From Bacteroidaceae bacterium (GTDB lineage Bacteria > Bacteroidota > Bacteroidia > Bacteroidales > Bacteroidaceae): a stretch of 64,000 bases of DNA. The DNA is taken from NCBI GenBank assembly GCA_017938245.1, contig JAGBBX010000038.1:1-64000 (forward strand), given 5' to 3'. The position numbers were made by a program, and so were the translations under genes. The notes beneath the pieces are model-generated. The model searched no databases, was not told where the DNA came from, and saw nothing but the letters and a program-made list of their open reading frames with translations. How positions within the stretch are numbered: position 1 is the first letter of the stretch; each line of letters opens with the position of its first letter. Positions 53,868 to 61,732 of this stretch are shown piece by piece.

Positions 53868-55118
53868 ATGAATAATTCAGGAATTAAAATCCGTTTAATG
53901 GTGCTCAGTTTCTTGCAGTTCGCAGTGTGGGGAGCCTACCTCACGTCAATGGGACGCTATCTGGGCGGTGTGGGCTTAGGTGAGCAGATTGGTTGGTTCT
54001 ATGCGGTGCAGGGTATCGTGTCGATATTTATGCCGGCTGTAATGGGTATTATTGCCGACCGATGGGTGCCGGCACAAAAATTGCTCTCATTCTGTCACGC
54101 TGTGTCGGCCGTGTTTATGGCATTGGCTGCATACACCGGAATTTCAAAGGGAGCTAATGTGTCGTTCAATGATATTTTCTGGCTATACACAGTAGCGGTA
54201 TCATTCTATATGCCAACTTTGGCACTCTCTAACTCGGTGTCATACACAGCACTTGAGCGTAACGGTCTCGATACTGTAAAGTCGTTCCCTCCCATTCGAG
54301 TATTCGGTACAATAGGATTCATTGTCTCTATGTGGATGGTCGACCTATTGGGTTTCCAGGATAATTGCAAACAGTTCTACACCTCGGCGGTGTGGGGTGC
54401 TATACTTGCTCTCTATTCGCTTACAATGCCGGCTTGCCCTGTAAGCAAAGGTACAAGGCAGTCGCTGCTCTCTTCGTTGGGATTGGATGCTTTTAAACTC
54501 TTCAACCAAAAGAGAATGGCAATATTTTTTATATTCTCAATGCTTTTGGGTGGTGCGCTTCAGATTTCCAATGGTTATGCCAATGGATTCATAGCGGGTT
54601 TCAGCGAGAACCCCGACTATGCGGGAACATTTGCCGTTGAGCATACCAATATTATAATCTCTTTGTCGCAGATAAGTGAGACACTCTGTATTCTTCTTAT
54701 CCCCTTCTTCTTGGGTAGGTTCGGAATAAAGCGTGTGATGCTCATTGCGATGTTTGCGTGGATGTTCCGCTTTGCTTTCTTCGGTTTGGGTAACCCGGGT
54801 AGCGGAGTGTGGCTCTTTATTCTTTCTATGATTGTTTATGGTGTGGCATTCGACTTCTTTAATATTTCGGGCTCTCTGTTTGTCGATAAGGAGGTACCCG
54901 AGAATATGCGCTCGAGTGCTCAAGGTCTTTTTATGCTTATGACAAACGGATTGGGAGCGTCAATAGGAGTAATAGCTGCGCAAGAGGTTGTCAACCACTT
55001 TGCAACATCCATTGAGGGGTGGAGTACTGCCTGGTACATTTTTGCTGCATACGCCTGCGTGGTTGGAGTGCTTTTTGCTCTCTTGTTTAAGGATACAAAA
55101 ACAGTAGCATCTAAATGA
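53868..55118 (+). CDS. nupG: Nucleoside:H+ symporter, MFS NupG family
   Basis: An inner-membrane protein (416 aa) with twelve predicted membrane segments. It begins with the family motif LMVLSFLQFAVWGAYLTSMGRYL, with the MFS loop MGIIADRWVPAQKLL and ALSNSVSYTAL, and FPPIRVFGTIGFIVSMW. NupG-type carriers take up nucleosides with protons. It ends with an ATGA overlap with the bifunctional-nuclease gene, so the two are translationally coupled. The start is 21 bp after the DUF721 gene. Confidence 0.9.
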   Translation: MNNSGIKIRLMVLSFLQFAVWGAYLTSMGRYLGGVGLGEQIGWFYAVQGIVSIFMPAVMGIIADRWVPAQKLLSFCHAVSAVFMALAAYTGISKGANVSFNDIFWLYTVAVSFYMPTLALSNSVSYTALERNGLDTVKSFPPIRVFGTIGFIVSMWMVDLLGFQDNCKQFYTSAVWGAILALYSLTMPACPVSKGTRQSLLSSLGLDAFKLFNQKRMAIFFIFSMLLGGALQISNGYANGFIAGFSENPDYAGTFAVEHTNIIISLSQISETLCILLIPFFLGRFGIKRVMLIAMFAWMFRFAFFGLGNPGSGVWLFILSMIVYGVAFDFFNISGSLFVDKEVPENMRSSAQGLFMLMTNGLGASIGVIAAQEVVNHFATSIEGWSTAWYIFAAYACVVGVLFALLFKDTKTVASK

Positions 55119-55696
55119 TGATAGAACTTGTAGTTACCGATATATTATGCAAGGCTTCGGACGAACGAGCCTACGTGATGATTCTCAAAGAACGCGATGG
55201 CAACCGTAAAATTATGGTTGCCATAGGTGCTAATGAGGCTCAGGCAATAGCTTTTGCTTTAAAAGGCATAGAGACGAAGCGCCCTATCACACACGACCTT
55301 TTCCGCTCTCTTGCCGATGCGCTTGGGGCGACAATGACGTGTGCCACAATTGGTAAAGTCAGTGATGGCACTTTTTACTCGCAACTGCTTTACAGACAGG
55401 GTGATGCTGCTTGTCAGATAGACTCTCGTACCTCCGATGCTGTGGCTATTGCGCTTCGTGCCGGAGCCCCTATTTATATCGACGAGGAACTGCTTAATCG
55501 TGTGGGAGTACACGATGTGTTCAACGGTGCAATATCGGTACCTATATGTGTTGCCGACACCGATACGTTGCGTACCGTACTCGACAAGGCGGTAAAAGAG
55601 GAAAACTACGAACTTGCAATGAAAATAAAGGAGGAGATAGATTCTCGTATTAACGATGATGATGACTCCACAGATGAATCCAACGACAATATTTAA
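55115..55696 (+). CDS. Bifunctional nuclease domain protein (DUF151) with a UvrB/UvrC-like tail
   Basis: A 193-residue protein. The DUF151 domain covers about residues 3-135 (VMILKERDGNRKIMVAIGANEAQAIAFALKG, HDLFRSLADALGATM, IDSRTSDAVAIALRAGAPIYI). A short helix pair near 150-175 (LDKAVKEENYELAMKIKEEID) matches the UVR motif found in UvrB, UvrC and McsA. The C-terminus is acidic (DDDDSTDESNDN). Plant members have RNase/DNase activity; bacterial function is uncertain. No signal peptide. Coupled to nupG by a 4-bp overlap. Confidence 0.87.
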   Translation: MMIELVVTDILCKASDERAYVMILKERDGNRKIMVAIGANEAQAIAFALKGIETKRPITHDLFRSLADALGATMTCATIGKVSDGTFYSQLLYRQGDAACQIDSRTSDAVAIALRAGAPIYIDEELLNRVGVHDVFNGAISVPICVADTDTLRTVLDKAVKEENYELAMKIKEEIDSRINDDDDSTDESNDNI

Positions 55697-55705
55697 ACTG
55701 CTTCT
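55692..55705 (+). repeat. Looser copy of the TTTAAACAGYTTCTAA motif upstream of rsmE
   Basis: TTTAAACTGCTTCTA begins within the stop codon region of the DUF151 gene and lies about 28 bases before the rsmE start, in the coding-strand orientation. It is followed by CGAGGCTCGTAAAA. Confidence 0.35.
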
Positions 55706-55733
55706 ACGAGGCTCGTAAAAACAAAAAACTACT

Positions 55734-56435
55734 ATGGCACTATTCTATGCACCCGATATTACAAATAGTTGGGAGCTACCCGAGGAGGAGGCTGCGCACT
55801 GTTTGCGCGTATTGCGTTTAGGTGTGGGTAGCGAACTTGATATAACCGATGGCAAAGGCTGTTTCTACAAGGCTGTAATATCTTCCATAGCAGGTAAACA
55901 CTGTTATGTCGAGGCTAAAGAGACTATTCACAGGTCAAAAGGCTGGAAGGGGCATCTGCACATAGCTATCGCTCCCACAAAGAATATGGACCGCATAGAG
56001 TGGATGGTCGAAAAGGCGGTAGAGATTGGTGTCGATGAGATATCTTTTCTTTCGTGCCGATTCTCGGAGCGCAAGGTTATAAAAACCGACCGTGTCGAGC
56101 GCATCGTTGTCTCGGCAATGAAACAGTCTCTGAAACCATTTAAGACTGTGGTGAACGAGATGGTCGATTTTAAGAAGTTTATTGCAGCCGAGCGTATCGG
56201 AGACAAGTTTATAGCGCACTGTTACGATAGCGAGCGTCTCTTGCTCAAGGATGCTGTTGCAGCGGGTAACGATGCTACTATCCTTATCGGTCCCGAGGGT
56301 GATTTCAGTCCCGAGGAGGTACAGATGGCTCTTTCGGGTGGGTACCGTCCCATAAGTCTTGGTAATTCGCGCCTGCGCACCGAAACAGCGGGCTTGGTAG
56401 CCTGCCACACATTCATCCTGAAAAACGAGCTATGA
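55734..56435 (+). CDS. rsmE: 16S rRNA (uracil-1498-N3)-methyltransferase
   Basis: RsmE methylates U1498 of 16S rRNA. The 233-residue SPOUT-fold protein has the N-terminal PUA-like domain (SWELPEEEAAHCLRVLRLGVG) and the knot motifs ILIGPEGDFSPEEV and LGNSRLRTETAGLV. It starts 38 bp after the nuclease gene and overlaps truA by 4 bp. Confidence 0.96.
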   Translation: MALFYAPDITNSWELPEEEAAHCLRVLRLGVGSELDITDGKGCFYKAVISSIAGKHCYVEAKETIHRSKGWKGHLHIAIAPTKNMDRIEWMVEKAVEIGVDEISFLSCRFSERKVIKTDRVERIVVSAMKQSLKPFKTVVNEMVDFKKFIAAERIGDKFIAHCYDSERLLLKDAVAAGNDATILIGPEGDFSPEEVQMALSGGYRPISLGNSRLRTETAGLVACHTFILKNEL

Positions 56436-57184
56436 TACAGCGCTATTTTATAATGTTCTCCTACGATGGTGCCGCTTATCACGGCTGGCAGGTACAGCCC
56501 AATGCCCGAACTGTGCAGCAGATGCTCGAAGAGGCATTGACGACACTGCTGCGCACCCCGACGACAGTTGTTGGGGCAGGGCGCACCGATGCCGGTGTGA
56601 ATGCAGCAAGTATGGTGGCACACGTCGACCTACCTGCCCACACCGATACGGCACAGCTGAAATACAAACTCAATCGCATATTGCCTCCCGATATTGCAGT
56701 TACCGATATTCTGCCTGTGAAGAGAGATGCACACGCCCGCTTCGATGCTTTGTCGCGTCGTTACTGCTATTATGTATCCACTGCAAAGTCACCTTTTTCG
56801 CGTCGTTATGCCTATCGTCTTACGGGCAGCGTCGATTTTGAGGCAATGAACAGGGCAGCAGCGTTACTCCCCGAGTATACCGATTTTACCAGTTTCAGTA
56901 AGCTGCACACCGATGTAAAGACAAACAACTGCCGCATTGTGCAGGCGCAGTGGCGCAGGCTCGACGAGAATCATTGGGTATTCGAGATAGAGGCCGACCG
57001 TTTTTTGCGCAATATGGTGCGCGCCATTGTGGGTACGCTGCTTATGGTTGGTCGAGGAAAAATGACTCTCGACGGCTTCCGACGAGTGATAGAGCAGAAA
57101 GAGCGATGCGCAGCAGGTGACTCGGCGGCTGCCGAGGCTCTCTTTCTTGCCGAGGTGAAATATCCAAAAGAGATTTATCTATGA
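56432..57184 (+). CDS. truA: tRNA pseudouridine(38-40) synthase
   Basis: TruA modifies U38-40 in the tRNA anticodon arm. The 250-residue enzyme has the catalytic Asp in GAGRTDAGVNA, and FSYDGAAYHGWQVQPNARTVQ and FEIEADRFLRNMVRAIVG are standard. It overlaps rsmE and the DMT gene by 4 bp each, part of a tightly coupled four-gene run. Confidence 0.96.
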   Translation: MIQRYFIMFSYDGAAYHGWQVQPNARTVQQMLEEALTTLLRTPTTVVGAGRTDAGVNAASMVAHVDLPAHTDTAQLKYKLNRILPPDIAVTDILPVKRDAHARFDALSRRYCYYVSTAKSPFSRRYAYRLTGSVDFEAMNRAAALLPEYTDFTSFSKLHTDVKTNNCRIVQAQWRRLDENHWVFEIEADRFLRNMVRAIVGTLLMVGRGKMTLDGFRRVIEQKERCAAGDSAAAEALFLAEVKYPKEIYL

Positions 57185-58080
57185 TGTGGGCTTTGTTGGC
57201 ATTTATGTCGGCAGCGCTATTGGGTTGCTACGACTTTTTCAAAAAGGTGTCACTTAAGGACAATTCGGTTCTTGCGGTGCTCTTCCTGAATACGCTATTC
57301 TCTACCATAATATTTCTGCCTTTTATTATTCTATCGCGCACAGGAATTGTCACCAGCGGACTGCTGTATGTTCCATCGGCATCTCTGCACGACCATCTGC
57401 TGCTTATGTTAAAGGCGGTGATTGTGCTCAGTTCGTGGCTTTGTGGATACATTGGCATAAAGCATCTGCCAATAACCATTGTCTCGCCCATACAGGCTAC
57501 CCGTCCGGTGCTTGTGTTGCTTGGGGCGCTGCTCATTTTTGGCGAGATACTCAATGGCTACCAATGGGCGGGTGTTATAACAGCCATTGTCTCTTTCTTT
57601 CTGCTTAGTCGAAGCGGCAAGCGCGAAGGGATAAATTTTGCACACAATCGTTGGATTTTCTTTGTAGTGATGGCTGCGCTGTTAGGCGCTGTCAGTGCGT
57701 TGTACGATAAATTCCTTATGCGCACCCTGCAACCGATGTTTGTGCAATCGTGGTTCAATCTGTATCAATGCATCCTTATGGGTGGTATTGTTGTTGTTAT
57801 GAATATTTTATCTTCAACACAGCGTAGCAAGCGTCTTATTTGGCGTTGGAGTATCCCTATGATTTCTCTATTTCTTGCTGTTGCCGACTTCTGCTACTTC
57901 TCGGCTCTTGCCGAGGAGGGTGCGCTCATTGCTGTTGTATCTATGATTCGTCGTGGCAGCGTTGTTGTTGCCTTTGCCTTTGGCGCACTGCTGCTGCACG
58001 AAAAGAATTTAAAGAGCAAGGCTCTTGATATGTTGCTTATATTGTTAGGATTGTTTTTCTTATATCTTGGTTCAAAATGA
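57181..58080 (+). CDS. DMT-superfamily (EamA) transporter
   Basis: A 299-residue inner-membrane protein with ten predicted segments in two EamA repeats. The first repeat has IKHLPITIVSPIQATRPVLVLLGALLIFGEIL; the second has EEGALIAVVSMIRRGSVVVAFAFGALLLHEK. Such proteins export or exchange small metabolites; the substrate is not known. It overlaps truA and the DUF3256 gene by 4 bp each. Confidence 0.9.
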   Translation: MMWALLAFMSAALLGCYDFFKKVSLKDNSVLAVLFLNTLFSTIIFLPFIILSRTGIVTSGLLYVPSASLHDHLLLMLKAVIVLSSWLCGYIGIKHLPITIVSPIQATRPVLVLLGALLIFGEILNGYQWAGVITAIVSFFLLSRSGKREGINFAHNRWIFFVVMAALLGAVSALYDKFLMRTLQPMFVQSWFNLYQCILMGGIVVVMNILSSTQRSKRLIWRWSIPMISLFLAVADFCYFSALAEEGALIAVVSMIRRGSVVVAFAFGALLLHEKNLKSKALDMLLILLGLFFLYLGSK

Positions 58081-58691
58081 AAAGAGTAACGATTGCTTTT
58101 ATAGCTTTTATGACCCTGTTTTGTGGCGTAATACAAGCGCAGGATTTACGCACATTGTTTATCGAGATGCCCGACACATTGCAGCCGCTTCTCACCAATA
58201 ACGACCGCAGGGATATGATAGATTTTTGGGATGCGCGTATGTCTACTCCGGTTGTCAACCGCCTCGACGGAAAGAGTCGTATAACAGAACTCACCAATGA
58301 TTTTCTCTCTATTGAACTGTCGCGCAGCTCTTCGATGCAGATAAAAATGTTAAACGACGTGGCTGGCGATACGCTGCTGTGCATTGTGAACACCGTTGGC
58401 GCCGAGGCCTACGACAGCCGCATACATTTTTATAACAGCCGTTGGGAGAGGGTAGACGGCTTAAAATTCGCTATGCCCTCGATAGTCGATTTCTTCCTTC
58501 CCTCGGATAGCGTAGGCAAGGCGCTTGAGGTGTCCGACATTTATCTTGTAAAACTCTCTCTAAAGGCCGACAACGATTCTCTAAAGGCAGAATACACAAT
58601 GCCTCTGTATATGTCGCGCAGCGATTCGGCGCGTGTGGCGCCGCAACTGCGTCCGTTGTTCTATCGTTGGACGGGCAAACGTTTCGAGTGA
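58077..58691 (+). CDS. Exported DUF3256 protein
   Basis: A 204-residue protein with a signal peptide (AFIAFMTLFCGVIQAQ). The body (LRTLFIEMPDTLQPLLTNNDRRDMIDFWDA) matches DUF3256, a Bacteroidales family of unknown function, probably periplasmic. It overlaps the DMT gene by 4 bp and ends the rsmE-truA-DMT-DUF3256 run; a hairpin follows 25 bp later. Confidence 0.82.
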   Translation: MKRVTIAFIAFMTLFCGVIQAQDLRTLFIEMPDTLQPLLTNNDRRDMIDFWDARMSTPVVNRLDGKSRITELTNDFLSIELSRSSSMQIKMLNDVAGDTLLCIVNTVGAEAYDSRIHFYNSRWERVDGLKFAMPSIVDFFLPSDSVGKALEVSDIYLVKLSLKADNDSLKAEYTMPLYMSRSDSARVAPQLRPLFYRWTGKRFE

Positions 58692-58716
58692 TAGTATATT
58701 TCTCTTACCGGAAATA

Positions 58717-58754
58717 TTTTAGGTTGCATACACTGTTGTGGATGCAACCTAAAA
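58717..58754. terminator. Terminator between the DUF3256 gene and the GH109-like gene
   Basis: TTTTAGGTTGCAT pairs with ATGCAACCTAAAA, with a small inner CAC-TGTT-GTG hairpin. A looser outer pair (CCGGAAATATTTT near 58709 and AAAAATATCTTCCGG near 58787) surrounds it. Genes on both sides converge here. Confidence 0.8.
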
Positions 58755-58820
58755 TTATCGTAGTAATTCCAATTATCAATTTTAGAAAAATATCTTCCGG
58801 TGTAAGGCTTCGACCGATAG

Positions 58821-60071
58821 TTACTCGGCAAAATGTATGCCTTTGAGCGTGTTCCAATTGCCTCGTGTAAAGTCGGGAATCTCAATGGGTGAGCCACCAT
58901 TGGCTGCCGATAGCTCAGTCAATTCTACAAGGCAACTCCACTCGGCGGCATCATATACGTCCATATCAAGCGGCAGTCCGTTCCTAAGGCAATATATGAG
59001 ACGGCTGTCCATTGCATAGTCTATCCAACGCCTGCCACAAAGTGCCTCGCCGATGGGTTTGTATTTTAGTACAAACGGGTGTTTGTGCTGCTCTAAAACA
59101 GCTGTAAGTTCAGCACCAACGATAGCTTTGTCGCCACAGGGGTCGAGTGCTATATGTGGCATTGGGTATTTTTGTGCAAACCCTTTGGTGCCACTAAGAA
59201 GAAATGAGCGGCTATAGGGGTGGGGTAGTGAGATGCAGTGTTGAACAACCATCGTGTGTCCTTTTTCTGTGGTTATTATCGAGGAGTTCATATTGCCAAC
59301 TAGCGCATCTTTGCCACTTCCGCTGCTCACTCTTTTTGATGATACCGAGACGATGCTTTTCATTCTGTCGCCACGATGTATGCCCATTGCAAGGGCTATG
59401 GGACCCAGGCCGTGTGTGGGGTAGGGATTGCCGTTGTGGCGTTTCATAAATTCTACCTGCCAGTTACTCCATTTGCGACCACCGTCGTCGTTCGACGAAA
59501 TTCTCTGGCGCAGGTCGTGAAGATAGGAACCCTCGGCGTGGATAATCTCGCCAAGTATGCCTTGCTGTGTCATTTGCAAGAGTGTTAACTCAAATTCGTC
59601 GTAGCAGCAGTTCTCTAACATTATGCAGTGGCGACGTGTGCGCTCGGCTGTCTCTACAAGTTTCCAGCAATCTTCTACTGTTGTTGCCATAGGAACCTCT
59701 ATGGCTGCGTGCTTTCCGCAGTTCATAGCGTGAAGCGCTATCTTTGCGTGACTGAGCCAATCGGTGCAGATATATACAATATCTACATTGGGATGCTCGC
59801 ATACTCTCATCCACCCCTCTTGGTCGCAGAATGTGTCTGCCGCACCACTATGTGTCGATATTATCTGCTGTGCCTCCTCGACATTTGCTGCAACAAGGTC
59901 GCAGATGGCTGTTACCTCGGCTCCCTCGATGTGCATCATACGCTCGACGGCTCTCTTGGCTCTTACACCAAGGCCAATGAAACCTATACGCACCTTTTCC
60001 ATAGGTTCGCATCGCAACTGCAGCACATTCTGCATCGCCCGTTTGTCTATATCTTTATTGTTGCAGCTCAT
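58821..60071 (-). CDS. Gfo/Idh/MocA-family oxidoreductase, GH109-like
   Basis: The N-terminal Rossmann fold starts with VRIGFIGLGVRAKRAVERM and binds NAD(P). CGKHAAIEVPMATTVEDCW and NGNPYPTHGLGPIALAMGIHRGDR match the glycoside hydrolase family 109 subgroup, whose members remove alpha-linked GalNAc by an NAD-dependent mechanism. ATG 60071 (416 aa) is the likely start. No signal peptide or TAT motif is seen, so it would act in the cytoplasm on imported sugars, or it may be a plain dehydrogenase. It is downstream of cstA on the same strand but with its own 45-bp gap. Confidence 0.82.
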   Translation of the reverse strand: MSCNNKDIDKRAMQNVLQLRCEPMEKVRIGFIGLGVRAKRAVERMMHIEGAEVTAICDLVAANVEEAQQIISTHSGAADTFCDQEGWMRVCEHPNVDIVYICTDWLSHAKIALHAMNCGKHAAIEVPMATTVEDCWKLVETAERTRRHCIMLENCCYDEFELTLLQMTQQGILGEIIHAEGSYLHDLRQRISSNDDGGRKWSNWQVEFMKRHNGNPYPTHGLGPIALAMGIHRGDRMKSIVSVSSKRVSSGSGKDALVGNMNSSIITTEKGHTMVVQHCISLPHPYSRSFLLSGTKGFAQKYPMPHIALDPCGDKAIVGAELTAVLEQHKHPFVLKYKPIGEALCGRRWIDYAMDSRLIYCLRNGLPLDMDVYDAAEWSCLVELTELSAANGGSPIEIPDFTRGNWNTLKGIHFAE

Positions 60072-60136
60072 ATCCAACTGCGAAGATAACAAAAATATTC
60101 CCTCTTGCTCTTTTTTTATAGAAAATTAAGCACTCT

Positions 60137-61606
60137 TTAAGTGGTTTTTAGACTGTTTCGTCCTTTTAGATATACCGCAACGGCTATAAGTAGGGTGAGT
60201 ACTCCCGCAAGGGCGTATGCAAGGGCGCGGTTCTCCATATTACACATCATTGGCGAAATGAATATGTAGGCCGAACACACGTAGGTCATAATAAGTGCGG
60301 GGAGTGCTCCTATCGCAGTTGGTTTATTCCTTTGTGCCAAATAAACAGTTATACACCATAGGGTTATTACTGCAAGTGTCTGGTTGCACCAAGCAAAATA
60401 ACTCCAAATAGTCTGGAAGGGGAGTGCGAATATAATGAATAGCCCGGTTACAAAGAGTGGGATAGATACCCATAGGCGCTTGCCAAGGCTCTTCTGCTCA
60501 ATGCCGAACATATCGGCAACAATTAGTCGTGCGCAGCGGAAAGCTGTGTCGCCCGAGGTAATTGCACAGGCGATGACACCAAATACTACAAATGTGGCAA
60601 TAGTGTGTCCCAACGTAGTGTCGGTAATTACGTTAACCATACGGGCAGCACTGCCACCATACTCGGCAATGGCGTTGTTTAGCCCCTCGACGCCACCCCA
60701 AAATGCCATACCTATTGCCGCCCAGATGAGTGCCACAATGCTTTCCGAAATCATTGCACCATAGAAGATACTGCGACTCTGTTTCTCCGATGTCAGGCAG
60801 CGTGCCATCATTGGCGACTGCGTGGCGTGGAATCCCGATATTGCTCCGCAAGCTATAGTGGTAAAGAGCATAGGTATAATGGGGAATTTATGTGGGTCGG
60901 CTATTTGATTACTGAGTGAGGTCAGCTCGGGGATAGTATATGTATCACTTTGGGTAAGCAGTACATAGAGGATACTCAGAGCCATTACAAGCAATAAGCA
61001 ACCGAAAATAGGGTAGAAACGGCCTATAATCTTGTCTATCGGCAGCAGAGTGGCAAGCATATAGTAGGCAAGGATAATTATGAGGATTATAAATACCTCC
61101 CACGAAGTGTTTTCAAGAAATGGCTTCTCCAATGCGGGAATCTCTATGTTCGATGCAATTAGTTCGGCGGGTTGCGACATAAACACAGCGCCTACAAGCA
61201 CCATAAGCAGCACCGAGAATATGCGCATAAATATCTTGGTATTGTTGCCAAGATACTTTCCAATAATCTCGGGAAGGCTCAGTCCATCGTTTTTTAGTGA
61301 TATAACACCTGCTATAAAATCGTGCATAGCACCCATAAAGATACCTCCAAGGGTAATCCATAAGAAAGCGACGGGGCCGTATGCAGCTCCTAACAACGCA
61401 CCAAAGATGGGACCAAGACCTGCAATGTTTAGCAACTGTATAAGAAAGGTCTTCCAACGGGGAAGGGGCAGATAGTCTACTCCGTCGAACAGTTTCTGTG
61501 AAGGGACCGGGTTTTTCTCGTCAATTTCGCATACCCTCTCCAAGTATTTTCCGTATGTAAAGTATGCAACAATAAGTGCCGTCAGACACACTAAAAAAGT
61601 AATCAT
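60137..61606 (-). CDS. cstA: CstA-family carbon-starvation (peptide/pyruvate) transporter
   Basis: A 489-residue polytopic membrane protein. The first part carries the CstA hallmark LLNIAGLGPIFGALLGAAYGPVAFLWITLG and FMGAMHDFIAGVISLKNDG; later GFHATQSPMMARCLTSE and AITSGDTAFRCARLIVADM are also conserved. CstA proteins take up peptides or pyruvate when carbon is short. The length corresponds to the shorter CstA form. It has a -7 box at 61633-61640 and converges with nothing upstream; a terminator separates it from the Sel1 gene. Confidence 0.92.
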   Translation of the reverse strand: MITFLVCLTALIVAYFTYGKYLERVCEIDEKNPVPSQKLFDGVDYLPLPRWKTFLIQLLNIAGLGPIFGALLGAAYGPVAFLWITLGGIFMGAMHDFIAGVISLKNDGLSLPEIIGKYLGNNTKIFMRIFSVLLMVLVGAVFMSQPAELIASNIEIPALEKPFLENTSWEVFIILIIILAYYMLATLLPIDKIIGRFYPIFGCLLLVMALSILYVLLTQSDTYTIPELTSLSNQIADPHKFPIIPMLFTTIACGAISGFHATQSPMMARCLTSEKQSRSIFYGAMISESIVALIWAAIGMAFWGGVEGLNNAIAEYGGSAARMVNVITDTTLGHTIATFVVFGVIACAITSGDTAFRCARLIVADMFGIEQKSLGKRLWVSIPLFVTGLFIIFALPFQTIWSYFAWCNQTLAVITLWCITVYLAQRNKPTAIGALPALIMTYVCSAYIFISPMMCNMENRALAYALAGVLTLLIAVAVYLKGRNSLKTT

Positions 61607-61632
61607 AGTTTTGCGTTTGTAAATTGTGTCTG

Positions 61633-61640
61633 CAAAAATA
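61633..61640 (-). promoter_or_regulatory. -7 box of cstA
   Basis: The minus strand reads TATTTTTG, an exact TAnnTTTG match, 26 bases before the cstA ATG. Confidence 0.5.
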
Positions 61641-61683
61641 GTGCTTTTGCTGACAAAATGAAATCTTTTGTCTTATATTATAA

Positions 61684-61718
61684 TAAAAAATCAGCGTTTT
61701 AAAACGCTGATTTTTTAT
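61684..61718 (-). terminator. Terminator after the Sel1-repeat gene
   Basis: ATAAAAAATCAGCGTTTT pairs with AAAACGCTGATTTTTTAT: a perfect stem with A/T runs on both sides. It lies just after the Sel1 gene's stop and upstream of the cstA promoter. Confidence 0.88.
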
Positions 61719-61732
61719 CGTTTATTCGGAAA

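Noticed and set aside
58706..58804. Imperfect outer inverted repeat around the terminator at 58717
   Set aside because: The match (CCGGAAATATTTT versus CCGGAAGATATTTTT) contains a gap and could be chance; reported only as part of the terminator.
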